Notes: a model not told the origin generated them from the letters alone. A stretch of 64,000 nucleotides of DNA from Alteromonas aestuariivivens (GCF_003367475.1 NZ_QRHA01000001.1:558001-622000), one strand, 5' to 3'. Positions 37,614 to 47,632 are shown, counted from the stretch's first letter. Translations and numbers: made by a program.

Positions 37614-38252
37614 ATGGCGATATCTGACATTCGGCGACAATATTCTCTGTCCAGCCTGAAAGAGGCCGATCTGACAGACCACCCCATTACGCTTTTCAGG
37701 CAATGGCTTGAAGATGCTATCAACACCGGAATACCAGACCCGACTGCCATGACTGTGGCTACAGTGGACACAGACGGCCAGCCTTCGCAGCGCATTGTGT
37801 TGCTTAAGGATGTGTCTGAGTCCGGATTTGTGTTTTACACCAATCTGGGCAGCCGTAAAGCCCGGGAACTCTCGGTTAACAATCGGATATCGTTACATTT
37901 CCCCTGGCATTTCATGGAGCGGCAGGTGCGGGTTTGTGGCAAGGCTCAGCGTTTGAGTGCAGCAGAGAATGCCCGTTATTTTCTGTCCCGCCCTAAAGAC
38001 AGCCAGATTGCCGCATACGCGTCCAAACAAAGCCAGCCCATTTCTACCCGTGAATTGCTGATGACCCAGTTTCATCAGCTCAAGCAGAAATTCGCCAACC
38101 GGGAGTTACCGGTTCCGGATTTTTGGGGTGGGTATCGAGTCGTGCCCCATCAGATCGAATTCTGGCAGGGTGGAGAAGACCGCCTGCACGACCGCTTTGA
38201 ATATAACCTTCAGGACAACGGCCTCTGGCAGGCACAACGGCTGATGCCGTGA
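37614..38252 (+). CDS. pdxH: Pyridoxamine 5'-phosphate oxidase
   Basis: FMN enzyme making pyridoxal phosphate from PNP/PMP. 212 residues from ATG 37614 (AAGGGAG upstream). Motifs: SQRIVLLKDV, FYTNLGSRKARELSVN, MERQVRVCGKAQRL, SRPKDSQIAAYASKQSQPI and DFWGGYRVVPHQIEFWQGG followed by RLHDRF. A complete, normal-length PdxH. Confidence 0.96.
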   Translation: MAISDIRRQYSLSSLKEADLTDHPITLFRQWLEDAINTGIPDPTAMTVATVDTDGQPSQRIVLLKDVSESGFVFYTNLGSRKARELSVNNRISLHFPWHFMERQVRVCGKAQRLSAAENARYFLSRPKDSQIAAYASKQSQPISTRELLMTQFHQLKQKFANRELPVPDFWGGYRVVPHQIEFWQGGEDRLHDRFEYNLQDNGLWQAQRLMP

Positions 38253-38273
38253 TCTCTTAAGGTTCAGACTTCT

Positions 38274-39041
38274 GTGATTGACAGTCATTGCCATCTGGAT
38301 TTTCCTGATTTTGACAATGATCTGGACTCGGTGATCGCGGCCAGTCTGGCGCAGGGCGTCAAGCGATTCATGCTACCGGGCACCGAAGTCAGTCGCTGGC
38401 ATCGCCAGTATTCTGTAGCCCAGCGCTATCCTGAAGTGGATTTGGCTTTGGGACTCCACCCCTATTTTCTGCATCTTCAGCCGAACGATGCCTTTGAGCA
38501 ATTGCAACGGCAATTTGAGGCAGTGCAGCCCTCAGTGCTGGCAGTAGGTGAAATTGGCCTGGATGCAACGGTTAAAATGCCTGCAAGGGAACAGGAACAC
38601 TGGCTTGAGCGCCAATTGTTGCTGGCTAAAGATTGTGGACTGCCGGTCATCCTTCATCACCGCAAAACCCAGGACAGATTACTTTCCATCATCCGCAAAA
38701 CTGGTTTTGACCAAGGGGGAGTGGTGCATGCTTTTTCAGGCAGTGAGCAGGTTGCCAATGCATTTATTGAGAAAGGCTTTTTGCTCGGGATAGGTGGAAC
38801 CATAACTTATGCGAGAGCCGCAAAAACAAGACACACTATAAGCCGGCTGGCGTTACAGCATCTGCTTTTGGAGACAGACGCGCCGGATATGCCAATGTGC
38901 GGCCGACAGGGGCAGCGCAACAGCCCTGAGTTTCTGAGTCAGGTGGTCAGTAGCCTCAGCCAGTTGAGCGGCGTGGAAGAGCAGGAAATCATCCGCCAAA
39001 CCACTGACAATTACTGCCGCTTGTTCAGAGTTTTGCGGTAA
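38274..39041 (+). CDS. TatD-family hydrolase (YjjV-like)
   Basis: Metal-dependent hydrolase with TIM-barrel fold; TatD members act as 3'-5' exonucleases. 255 residues, GTG start 38274 with TTAAGGTT upstream. Metal ligands: DSHCHLDF, GEIGLD, ILHHRK, HAFSGS and LLETDAPDM. It follows pdxH closely and converges on smp. Its sequence sits closer to the YjjV branch than to TatD itself. Confidence 0.9.
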   Translation: MIDSHCHLDFPDFDNDLDSVIAASLAQGVKRFMLPGTEVSRWHRQYSVAQRYPEVDLALGLHPYFLHLQPNDAFEQLQRQFEAVQPSVLAVGEIGLDATVKMPAREQEHWLERQLLLAKDCGLPVILHHRKTQDRLLSIIRKTGFDQGGVVHAFSGSEQVANAFIEKGFLLGIGGTITYARAAKTRHTISRLALQHLLLETDAPDMPMCGRQGQRNSPEFLSQVVSSLSQLSGVEEQEIIRQTTDNYCRLFRVLR

Positions 39042-39724
39042 AACGTTCGGGCAGATACACGGTTTGCCTTAAAACTCAGAGTGTGACGCATCTTGTAGAA
39101 CCCCCGGGTCAGATATACACCCAGAATAAACGCGATTAGCGCCGCGACGGCGGTAATGCGGGTGCGTAGCTGCTCATAATGAATTGGTGGATCCAGCACT
39201 ACACTGCTGTCGATTAGAATGCGTAAGTAGCCAATTACCTGGTCACTGCTGTTTTTAATGTCTGCAACGTGGGTGACCGGTGGTTTAGTGCTCAGGTAGG
39301 CCTCACTCACCATCGATACCGTGTTTTCTGCCGGAGCCAGCACGATACCTTGACTGTCATAGACCGTGGCCTCCTTAACACTGGCCTCCCGTGTCAGTAT
39401 GGCAAGCAGGTTGTTCAGTGCAGGCAAATCCGAATTGGCAACACTGGGGGCTATGATACGGCTGTACTGACTGGCCAGGATCTGGCCGGTTTGCTTTGAT
39501 TCAAATTCCAGCCAGTTGCTTTGTTGTTGCTGGTACATAAGCAACGCATACGCCATTAATACAGAGGTCAGGATTAGCACTACGGTGTGAAAGATGCGTT
39601 TTACCGCCCGGTAGCCACTGTGAGTGGCCGAGATCAAATTTCGTCGCTCGTCCGCACTGGCTTCCGCTGAACTGATGCCAGGGGCCTGCGTCATTGTCGT
39701 CGTGTCAGATTTACTGTGCACCAT
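39011..39724 (-). CDS. Smp/YtjB (AhpA) family membrane protein
   Basis: 237 residues, one helix at about 47-64 and another at about 188-206, with a periplasmic domain between them that has a PAS/Cache-like VYDSQGIVLAPAENTVS and VIGYLRILIDSS. Divergent from serB, the E. coli ytjB-serB arrangement. The start may be ATG 39694 rather than 39724, since a TATAGT-like -10 overlaps the first codons. Its 3' end overlaps tatD by 31 bases. Function in E. coli is poorly defined. Confidence 0.78.
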   Translation of the reverse strand: MVHSKSDTTTMTQAPGISSAEASADERRNLISATHSGYRAVKRIFHTVVLILTSVLMAYALLMYQQQQSNWLEFESKQTGQILASQYSRIIAPSVANSDLPALNNLLAILTREASVKEATVYDSQGIVLAPAENTVSMVSEAYLSTKPPVTHVADIKNSSDQVIGYLRILIDSSVVLDPPIHYEQLRTRITAVAALIAFILGVYLTRGFYKMRHTLSFKANRVSARTFYRKTLNKRQ

Positions 39725-39753
39725 ACTATACAGTGATAGGGATCAGGAATGCC

Positions 39754-40884
39754 TTGACTCTCTTCACCTTAAGTGAATTGGTGATTATTGCCAAGGGGTT
39801 ATTTCCCAAGCGGAAAAGATTCGTTAGGATGGCGGGTAATTTTGATGTAAATGGAAACCAAATCGCTGTGACCAAGATTGATAGTGCTGCTCCCTCGTAT
39901 CATAGTGCGTCTTTTTTATCCGGATTACTGCAACGTGAAGATGAATCCTTAAGCTTCACGGCGCAGGGCTGGATGGTTCAGCCCCGCGTTGAAGAAAAAG
40001 GCTCAATGCCTCGTATTGTGGTTGCGGCGCAGGCACTTACCCTGCATCAACTCGAGGGGATTTTCACTGCTCTGCAATCCTGGTGCGTGGCCGGTCCACT
40101 GGTTAAACATCCATTCAGCGAGAGATTTGGCGATACTGTGGTGAGCGCCCCGGTAAGGCAGACCCGAAAGGGCGGTTTGCAACAGGCGCTCGGAAGCGTA
40201 GCGGAAACCTATCACGCTGATATTGCAGTGGTGAATGATTCTCCTTTGCTAACAGAGCCGGGCCTGCTGGTTATGGACATGGATTCGACCGTGATCCAAA
40301 TTGAATGCATTGACGAAATTGCCAAACTGGCCGGCCTGGGTGAGCAGGTTGCTGCGGTTACAGCGCAAGCCATGCGTGGAGAACTTGCGTTCAGCGAGAG
40401 TTTGATTTCCAGGGTGGCGTGTCTGAAAGGCGTACCTGTGGCCCAGCTTGAACAGATCCGTAACCAAATCCCATTGATGCCCGGTGTCGCCACGCTGATA
40501 GCTGTACTCAAACAGCACAACTGGCGGGTGGCCATCGCCTCAGGCGGTTTTACCTATTTTGCCGATTATCTGTGCCTGCGTCTCGGCCTGGATGAAGCCC
40601 GTTCCAATACTCTGGAAGTGCAGGATGGCAATCTGACCGGCCGGGTACTTGGAAACATTGTTGACGCTAAGGTTAAAGCTTTAACGGTGCAGGAATTACA
40701 GCAGAAATGGCAGATTGCTGATTCCCAGACTATTGCAATGGGCGATGGCGCGAACGATTTGCTGATGATGGAAACCGCCCGGCTTGGAGTGGCCTGTCAC
40801 GCCAAACCCATAGTGAATGAAAAGGCCGATGTCGCCATTCGATATACAGGATTGCAGGGCTTGCTTTACTACCTCAACTGCTGA
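39754..40884 (+). CDS. serB: Phosphoserine phosphatase
   Basis: HAD-family enzyme of serine synthesis. 376 residues from TTG 39754, chosen for AGGA five bases upstream; ATG 39829 is the alternative and still contains the whole catalytic part. Motif I LLVMDMDSTVIQ, cap SLISRVACLKG, motif II ASGGFTYFADYL, motif III DAKVKALTVQELQ and IV GDGANDLLMM. The N-terminal 150 residues are longer than in E. coli SerB and presumably an ACT-like region. Confidence 0.93.
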   Translation: MTLFTLSELVIIAKGLFPKRKRFVRMAGNFDVNGNQIAVTKIDSAAPSYHSASFLSGLLQREDESLSFTAQGWMVQPRVEEKGSMPRIVVAAQALTLHQLEGIFTALQSWCVAGPLVKHPFSERFGDTVVSAPVRQTRKGGLQQALGSVAETYHADIAVVNDSPLLTEPGLLVMDMDSTVIQIECIDEIAKLAGLGEQVAAVTAQAMRGELAFSESLISRVACLKGVPVAQLEQIRNQIPLMPGVATLIAVLKQHNWRVAIASGGFTYFADYLCLRLGLDEARSNTLEVQDGNLTGRVLGNIVDAKVKALTVQELQQKWQIADSQTIAMGDGANDLLMMETARLGVACHAKPIVNEKADVAIRYTGLQGLLYYLNC

Positions 40885-40893
40885 CCGGCGAAG

Positions 40894-43413
40894 TCAGGCG
40901 TCTGCGCCGGTGATTTGTGGCAGTATTTCGGTGTCCGATGTACCCGCAAGTTTGCGATTGCGCTGAATGGTCTGGCTGTCGTAGCGGTAGCGCATGAGTA
41001 CCTCATCCGTGATGTCCACCAGATGCGCACAGGCTGCAATGCTCCAGAGTTTTTCTTCCAGTTCTTTGGCCCTGTGAATGGCGTAAACGCTGACGTAATT
41101 GATTTCTGTCAGCAGCATTTCCAAATCGGGTTTTCCGGTTGTGGCCAGAACGACGTGCAAGGCAACAAAATTTCCCCGATGCAATGCCTCGCGGATAAAA
41201 TTCTGTTTTAGGTCGTCAGAAAGAAAACGCTGGGTAAATCTTGGCATTATCGCCAGCCGGCTTTCTTTCTGTGAAGGGTCAAAGGCAATAAATACTTCAC
41301 GGCGTACTACCTGGTGTTCCGTACGCACCTGTTTAACCCCTTGCTGAATAAAGGGCGCGTCCAGGTTACGGTCACGATACATAAATTCCAGGTTCATTCT
41401 GCCGGGTTCGGAAAAGTGGCTGAGCAACCGTCGCAGTCTCGTTTCATGCTGGCCGACAATGCCTCCCTGAGGCTCATAATGGCGGCCGGATTTGCTCATG
41501 GCGAACGCTACTGAAGGGGTATTGCGCGCATTGATACATCGCAAGGCGTGGCCCATACCCGGAATTTCCTCTTCATCGGGGTAAGGTTTCAATGCACCTC
41601 GATTCTGCTTGATAAGCGTTTCGAAGAAGTGCCTTGCGCTCTGGCCTGCATTACCCGGAACGGCTTTAAGGTGCAGAATGTTTTTATCCCGGTTGTAATG
41701 GACAACCTGATATTGCATGTCCATGATTTGGTGCTGCTGCGTCATGGCCTGAAGGGCGGGAAAACCGATGGCGACCTGGCTGTCAATGTCACCGCGGTAT
41801 TCGCCGTTTAATTCAATTCTCAGCCCGCTGATGGAAATGTCTTCACTGATCCCTCCGAGTTTCTGCCCGCTTTCAAGCGCCTCCAGGGTGATTTTTGAAC
41901 GCAGCAGGTAACGGGTTTCCAGCCGCTGATCTTCAAATTTATAGCGAAAAGTTTCAATCTTGACCGGAGGTCGGTTGCGTGGGTGACCAAAAAGGCGCAG
42001 ATGACTGAGGCTGGAGCGGTTAAATTTGTTTTCTGAGTAGCGCTCCTGACCTTCTTCGCTGGTTACATCGCAAATGTGTACAATTAAACCCAGGTTTTTA
42101 AGCCGGGACATCAGTCGGGGGGATGGTGGTGAATTCTGCCGTTTGATTTTGTTGCCCACAGAATCGGGAATGGAGAGGGGGCTGTGGGCCTGTTCAGGCT
42201 GCATTTCGGTCATTGACAGCTTAAATACTCGCCAGCTGGCTTTGCGCGAGCCAAACCCAAGAAAGACCTTTTTGAGGATATCCTTTTGTATAAGCTCTTC
42301 GCTGGTGGCAGAGTAAAAATAGGTCTTTTCGTTTTGCAGATGGCTGAAGCAGTAAACAAAGGTCTGACGTTGTCCTTCAGGGCGCTTTTTAAGCCACAGT
42401 AATCTATTTGGATTCAGCAGATAACCCAGCCGGAGTTCCTCGGTTTCATCGCTCCAGTAAGAGAGAATGTCGCGGTTAACAGTGTTGTACATGGCAAACC
42501 GGGGCGACAAGGTTCCGTCAGTGTCGTCAATGAACACCGGTAGTTCTGGTGAGAGCGGCGAAAAACACTGTTCCATCGATTTATTGACGATGGCCTCGAT
42601 GGTGTTAGAAATATTGACCTTGTAGCGCCGCTTGTTGCCATGGATAAAGTTTTCCAGAAAGCGATCAAACGGACCATTGGCGAACTCAGTGGCCCGCTTT
42701 AATTGCAGGTACTGGACGTCTTCCCCAGGAATGATTTTTATCACCTGATAGACAATGCCATTTTTTTTGTCGAGGGAGAACTCATCTTCAAGGCCACGAA
42801 ACAGAATTTGCACGTGTTCGCCGGGCTGAAACAGATGATGTTGGCCCGTTTTTATCCTCAGGCCGCTGGTGGAAATGTCCACGGTGTTACCCCGCACCTT
42901 GACCCCGCCCTCGCTCACCACCTCAATGCTGACGGCAAAGTTCATACGTTCGTGCTGACGTGTAGCGTAATCCAGCATGTTGAGCTGGGGTACGTCATAG
43001 CGTTCGAGGGTAGCTGCAGTTCTATCCGGATTTTTGGTTTCTTCCGTTTCCAGTGCTTTATCACGCATTACCCGAAAATTGTTTTCGGTGTGTTGCATGG
43101 CTTCATAGACACCAAAGCAGTAATAGCCAAACAGCCGAATCTGTTGTTCAAAAACCTCAAGGGCGACAGCATCCAGATAATGACGAATGCCCTGATGTTC
43201 GTATAACTGACAGTCTCCGTCCACCTGGCCTCGCAGGTCAACGGAACGCATGCAGGGGCGGGCCAGACGCTTAAGTTCCATTTTAATCAGAAAGCGCTTT
43301 TCACGAGGCAAATCTGTGGTCAGTTGGGTGAGAACCTGATCAAATTCCGGTTCCTTCACCACAGACTTCAGTTTCTCGATGATCGCTGCGTACTGCTGCA
43401 GGTCGTGACTCAT
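40894..43413 (-). CDS. Large protein with two PilZ domains
   Basis: 839 residues from ATG 43413 (the frame stays open to 43557 but MSHDLQQYAA is the better start). Two c-di-GMP-binding PilZ signatures are visible: RQHER (about 152-156) with DISTSG (179-184), and RLETR (about 494) with DISISG (about 521-526). No membrane segment or catalytic motif is seen, so it is a likely cytoplasmic c-di-GMP receptor controlling motility, surface polysaccharide or pili. Between serB and radA, convergent to serB and divergent from radA. Confidence 0.85.
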   Translation of the reverse strand: MSHDLQQYAAIIEKLKSVVKEPEFDQVLTQLTTDLPREKRFLIKMELKRLARPCMRSVDLRGQVDGDCQLYEHQGIRHYLDAVALEVFEQQIRLFGYYCFGVYEAMQHTENNFRVMRDKALETEETKNPDRTAATLERYDVPQLNMLDYATRQHERMNFAVSIEVVSEGGVKVRGNTVDISTSGLRIKTGQHHLFQPGEHVQILFRGLEDEFSLDKKNGIVYQVIKIIPGEDVQYLQLKRATEFANGPFDRFLENFIHGNKRRYKVNISNTIEAIVNKSMEQCFSPLSPELPVFIDDTDGTLSPRFAMYNTVNRDILSYWSDETEELRLGYLLNPNRLLWLKKRPEGQRQTFVYCFSHLQNEKTYFYSATSEELIQKDILKKVFLGFGSRKASWRVFKLSMTEMQPEQAHSPLSIPDSVGNKIKRQNSPPSPRLMSRLKNLGLIVHICDVTSEEGQERYSENKFNRSSLSHLRLFGHPRNRPPVKIETFRYKFEDQRLETRYLLRSKITLEALESGQKLGGISEDISISGLRIELNGEYRGDIDSQVAIGFPALQAMTQQHQIMDMQYQVVHYNRDKNILHLKAVPGNAGQSARHFFETLIKQNRGALKPYPDEEEIPGMGHALRCINARNTPSVAFAMSKSGRHYEPQGGIVGQHETRLRRLLSHFSEPGRMNLEFMYRDRNLDAPFIQQGVKQVRTEHQVVRREVFIAFDPSQKESRLAIMPRFTQRFLSDDLKQNFIREALHRGNFVALHVVLATTGKPDLEMLLTEINYVSVYAIHRAKELEEKLWSIAACAHLVDITDEVLMRYRYDSQTIQRNRKLAGTSDTEILPQITGADA

Positions 43414-43587
43414 GACATCTCTAATTGGAGGGGGACAAACCCCAATCAACACCCATTTAACTGTTATCGACCAAACCAACTGTGGATTTAGTAACCAGGG
43501 AAAACTGTTGTGTGAGAACAGCATGAACTCGTTCTGGTAGAAGTGTAGAATACCCAACTTTCAGCAATTTACAATTTTTAAACGATT

Positions 43588-44952
43588 ATGGCAAAACGCA
43601 AAACCGCTTACGTGTGCTCGGACTGTGGTGCAGAATTTCCGCGCTGGCAGGGGCAATGCAGTGAATGCAAAGCCTGGAATACCATTTCGGAGTATGTGGT
43701 AAGTCCAGCAACGGCTGCCAAAAGCGGGCTGTCCGGATATGCAGGGCAAACCAGCGCGAAGATTGAGACACTGAACACCATAGATCTTGCGGCTTTGCCC
43801 CGTTTCAGTTCCAGCTTAAAGGAGCTGGACAGAGTATTGGGTGGTGGGATCGTTCCAGGATCAGCCATGCTCATCGGAGGCTCCCCCGGGGCAGGGAAAA
43901 GTACACTCCTTTTGCAGGTGATGTGCCATTTGGCCGAGGGGCACAGTGCACTGTATGTCACTGGTGAGGAATCGTTGCAACAGGTTGCCATGCGTGCCCG
44001 CCGACTGGGTTTGCCGGACGACAAACTGATGATGCTGGCGGAAACCAATGTGGAAACCATTTGTCAGCTGGCGCTGACCAAATCCCCAAAAATCATGGTG
44101 ATCGACTCAATACAGGTCATGCATGTTGCTGATGTGCAGTCCGCACCCGGCAGTGTATCGCAGGTAAGGGAAAGTGCAGCCTATCTGACCCGTTTTGCCA
44201 AGCAGAATCACATTGCGATGTTTTTGGTTGGCCATGTCACTAAGGAAGGTAACCTGGCTGGCCCCAAAGTTCTTGAACACTGCATTGACTGCTCAATGCT
44301 GCTGGAAGGGGAAAGCGACAGCCGATTTCGCACCTTGCGCAGCAACAAAAACCGCTTTGGCGCGGTGAATGAGCTTGGGGTATTTGGGATGACGGAGCGG
44401 GGCCTGAAGGAAGTCAGTAATCCGTCGGCGATATTTCTGAGTCGCGGCGAGCATCAGGCACCCGGCTCAAGCGTGATGGTTATTTGGGAAGGCACCAGGC
44501 CATTGCTGGTGGAAATCCAGGCGCTGGTGGATTATTCGCAAATGGCAAACCCCCGCCGCATTGCAGTTGGGCTGGAGCAAAACCGTCTCGCCATGCTGCT
44601 GGCGGTGCTGCACCGCCACGGTAACGTTCAAATGAATGATCAGGACGTGTTTGTCAACGTGGTGGGTGGTGTGCGTGTGGCCGAGACCAGCGCAGACCTG
44701 GCGCTATTGCTGGCAATGGTGTCCAGTTTTCGCAACCAGTCACTGCCCAGGGACCTGATCGTGTTCGGCGAAGTTGGCCTGGCCGGTGAAATCCGCCCGG
44801 TTCCCAACGGTACGGAACGCATCAGTGAGGCCGCTAAGCATGGTTTCAAAAAGGCCATCGTGCCCAAAGCAAATGCTCCCAAACAACCCATACCTGGCAT
44901 GCAGGTTATTCCTGTCAATCAGCTGAATGAGGCCCTGGAAGCGCTGGCATAA
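43588..44952 (+). CDS. radA: DNA repair protein RadA
   Basis: 454-residue RecA-like branch-migration ATPase. N-terminal zinc finger C10/C13 and C24/C27 (YVCSDCGAEF, GQCSECKAW), Walker A GGSPGAGKST, KNRFG motif in SNKNRFGAVNELGVF, and a C-terminal Lon-like domain (GEVGLAGEIRPV). All standard; helps process recombination intermediates. Confidence 0.97.
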   Translation: MAKRKTAYVCSDCGAEFPRWQGQCSECKAWNTISEYVVSPATAAKSGLSGYAGQTSAKIETLNTIDLAALPRFSSSLKELDRVLGGGIVPGSAMLIGGSPGAGKSTLLLQVMCHLAEGHSALYVTGEESLQQVAMRARRLGLPDDKLMMLAETNVETICQLALTKSPKIMVIDSIQVMHVADVQSAPGSVSQVRESAAYLTRFAKQNHIAMFLVGHVTKEGNLAGPKVLEHCIDCSMLLEGESDSRFRTLRSNKNRFGAVNELGVFGMTERGLKEVSNPSAIFLSRGEHQAPGSSVMVIWEGTRPLLVEIQALVDYSQMANPRRIAVGLEQNRLAMLLAVLHRHGNVQMNDQDVFVNVVGGVRVAETSADLALLLAMVSSFRNQSLPRDLIVFGEVGLAGEIRPVPNGTERISEAAKHGFKKAIVPKANAPKQPIPGMQVIPVNQLNEALEALA

Positions 44953-45071
44953 AAGCGCATCCTGGTGCCTTGGGCCTGACGCCCACTTTCTTTATCACAC
45001 ACCCGCGCAAAAATTCGTAGTCATCAGATGTTAGCGATATGTTGGGTTTGTGACTTGCACTTTAATAATTA

Positions 45072-45082
45072 TTATATTACAA
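45072..45082 (+). promoter_or_regulatory. Candidate operator 1 (TTATATTACAA)
   Basis: One of four sites matching TTRTAWTACAW in the carbohydrate locus. It lies upstream of the first sulfatase in an AT-rich promoter zone with a 12-bp palindrome TAATAATTATTA at 45063-45074. Confidence 0.4.
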
Positions 45083-45221
45083 ATTCACGATTGACCGGAA
45101 TTGGGTTGCGGTGCTTTTGCTTTCTTCCCGTCTGCGGGAATAGCGTTGGCAGGTGACTTCCGTTAGCGAGCGAGACTTGTTGGTGGAACAACCGTGATCG
45201 AAGTGCATCAAGGAGAAGAAA

Positions 45222-46742
45222 GTGGAGCCTGTTCGCAGCATACCAGTTCCAGCGGCGGCAGCCTGGCCGCACATTGTTAACGGCTTGGCCCTGTCCAGTC
45301 GGAGGGGGCCGAGGCCTGAAGGCCACAATGCCGCTTTTGGTGGTGTACTGGCCGCCATCTTCATGTTGCTTTCGATATCGGCCGGGGCTCAACCTTTAAA
45401 CGTGGTTGTCATCATTACGGATGACCAAAACGACTGGAGTTTTAATCAGTTATATCCAGGGGTAGTGACGCCATCACTGGATGCGCTGGCTCGCCAGTCG
45501 CTGATTCTCGATCATGCCTACACTGCCAGCCCCGTATGTGGTCCTTCCCGGGCAGCGTTTTTTAGCGGCCTTTATCCTCACTCAACCGGTGCGTACCTGA
45601 ACGGCGCGGATCCCTGGCGACAGGGACGTTTGCAAACTACAGAAACCTTGCCGGAACTGTTTAAGCGCAACGGTTACATGACGTTGGGGGCCGGAAAGCT
45701 GTTTCACGCCAAACTGAACGAGGGCAGAGAAGCCAACGTCTGGGATAATGCGCCTTTCCATGGTGGATTTGGCCCTTATCCCGAGGAAGCCCACCGCATT
45801 GCGGGTCGGGACGAGCCGGCGGATACCGTGGGGGCAAAATTCTGGGGTGTTCAGGAGTGGTCCGGGCCGGATGAGGACTTTCCCGACGTTGTTAACGCAA
45901 ATCGACTGATTGATTTTTTTCAGCAGTCACATGAAAAACCATTTATGGCCGTATATGGTCTGTGGCGCCCCCACACGCCCTTTACTGCACCCAAACGCTT
46001 CTTTGATTTGTATGATCCGGCAAAGATTCAGCTTCCAACCGGTTATAGAAGCGAAGATCTGGATGATGTGCCGTATTATGGCCATAAACTCAGCCAGATT
46101 TGGGGACAACGCTGGCAAAGTTCGGGCGCTGCCAACACTGACAACTGGCGGCGTATTCTCCACGGTTATCTGGCTGCGACTTCCTTTGCTGACTGGAATG
46201 TGGGCAGAGTGATTGAAGCCTTGGACAACAGTGCCTACGCCAACAACACCCTGGTGCTGTTTTGGTCTGACAACGGTTTTCATCTCGGAGAAAAAAATCA
46301 CTTCGAAAAGGCAACAGTCTGGGAACGCTCCGCTCATATCCCCGCGCTAATTCGTTTACCCGGCCATCATAATGCAGGGCAGCACGTGCTTCAGCCTGTC
46401 AGCAACATTGATTTTTACCCGACTATTCTGGACTACACTGGGCTCGCTGGTCCGGCTCACAAGCTTGATGGTGAAAGCCTTCGGCCGTTGCTGGAAAAGC
46501 CGAGACAACTGTGGGCCCGCCCGGCAATCACCACCTATGGGGAAAACGTATATTCAGCCAGGGACTATCGTTACCGTTATATCCAGTACCCCGATGGCAG
46601 CGAGGAGCTTTATGACTTGCAACTTGACCCTCACGAATTCCGCAATCTGGCAGATAAGGCCGAATTTATTGAGGTGAAGAAACGGCTTGCCGCGTTTAAA
46701 CCCAATATCTGGGCGGAATCTCTGGGGGGCCGGAATGGCTAA
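45222..46742 (+). CDS. Exported type I sulfatase (S1, iduronate-2-sulfatase-like)
   Basis: 506 residues; hydrolyses sulfate esters from glycans. The GTG at 45222 has AAGGAG six bases upstream, giving an unusually long n-region (about 40 residues) before the signal helix GVLAAIFMLLSISAGA. Metal residues D67 and D68 in IITDDQNDW; the formylglycine site C106 in SPVCGPSRAAF (CxPxR); later motifs GAGKLFHAK, WRPHTPF, SDNGFHLGEKNHFEKATVWE. The SDNG-H-G-E order is that of S1_7-like enzymes. First gene of the locus. Confidence 0.88.
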   Translation: MEPVRSIPVPAAAAWPHIVNGLALSSRRGPRPEGHNAAFGGVLAAIFMLLSISAGAQPLNVVVIITDDQNDWSFNQLYPGVVTPSLDALARQSLILDHAYTASPVCGPSRAAFFSGLYPHSTGAYLNGADPWRQGRLQTTETLPELFKRNGYMTLGAGKLFHAKLNEGREANVWDNAPFHGGFGPYPEEAHRIAGRDEPADTVGAKFWGVQEWSGPDEDFPDVVNANRLIDFFQQSHEKPFMAVYGLWRPHTPFTAPKRFFDLYDPAKIQLPTGYRSEDLDDVPYYGHKLSQIWGQRWQSSGAANTDNWRRILHGYLAATSFADWNVGRVIEALDNSAYANNTLVLFWSDNGFHLGEKNHFEKATVWERSAHIPALIRLPGHHNAGQHVLQPVSNIDFYPTILDYTGLAGPAHKLDGESLRPLLEKPRQLWARPAITTYGENVYSARDYRYRYIQYPDGSEELYDLQLDPHEFRNLADKAEFIEVKKRLAAFKPNIWAESLGGRNG

Positions 46743-46861
46743 CTGGCTGGATCTCAACCCACTGCTGACGCGCCTTTGTCGGGCGCTCAAGCATAAGGCA
46801 GTCAATAGTATTAAACTCATTCCACTCAGACATTTACAAAACATTGACAATATTAATGATA

Positions 46862-46872
46862 TTATAATACAT
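46862..46872 (+). promoter_or_regulatory. Candidate operator 2 (TTATAATACAT)
   Basis: Same 11-base odd palindrome family, in the 188-base gap before the TauE/SafE exporter gene. Confidence 0.38.
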
Positions 46873-46930
46873 TAAGTAAAGGCGGATTGACCCGCATCTG
46901 GTTAACAATAAAAACAAGTGAGCAACGATT

Positions 46931-47632
46931 TTGCTAGAGTGGGCAAGTATTTATCTGCTTCTCATACTGGGCGCAGTACTACAGAATACCATTGGATTTG
47001 GGCTTGGGTTACTCTGTGCACCCATTTTGTTGCACCTGTCTCCCGAATTGGTGCCGGTGCCCATGATACTTAATGCACTGCTGATTACTCTGATTATTGC
47101 GTGGCGGCACCATCAGCACGTTGAAAAACGCCAGGTCAGTTATGCCATTCTCGGAGGTACGGCGGGCGTAGTTCTGGCAAGTGTTGCGATGGTCTATATT
47201 GACCATCAGACCTATCGTTTTTTGTTTGGCTGCATAATCATTGTTGCCGTACTGCTTTCTCTGATTGGAATTCGCCCCAAAGTCACCAACCAGGCCAGTG
47301 CTTGGGTGGGGGCTTTGTCGGGAGTAATGGGGACGCTTACGTCAGCCGGAGGGGCGCCGATGGGTTTGTTGTACCAACAGGAATCCCGTAACACCATTAA
47401 GGCCAATCTCAGTGTTTTCTTTATCTACATCAATGCAGCCGGTGCCCTGGGGCTGGCGGTTTCAGGATACGCTACCACCGATGATCTGATTAATTTTTTA
47501 CTTTGTGCACCTGCGGTGCTGTTCGGCTGGTGGCTTTCACGGTTTGTTAATCGCAGGATAGATGGCAATATCATACGACCTCTGATCCTGACCGTCGCCT
47601 TTTTGGCCGGTATAGCCGCAGTATTTTATTAA
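46931..47632 (+). CDS. TauE/SafE-type (TSUP) sulfite/organosulfonate exporter
   Basis: 233-residue polytopic membrane protein with about seven or eight helices. NTIGFGLGLLCAPIL and SGVMGTLTSAGGAPMGLLYQQ are TSUP repeats. The start is TTG 46931 (no good ribosome site; AGTGAG is near). Its position directly after a sulfatase suggests disposal of sulfur oxyanions or of sulfonated products, but the substrate cannot be read from sequence. Confidence 0.82.
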   Translation: MLEWASIYLLLILGAVLQNTIGFGLGLLCAPILLHLSPELVPVPMILNALLITLIIAWRHHQHVEKRQVSYAILGGTAGVVLASVAMVYIDHQTYRFLFGCIIIVAVLLSLIGIRPKVTNQASAWVGALSGVMGTLTSAGGAPMGLLYQQESRNTIKANLSVFFIYINAAGALGLAVSGYATTDDLINFLLCAPAVLFGWWLSRFVNRRIDGNIIRPLILTVAFLAGIAAVFY

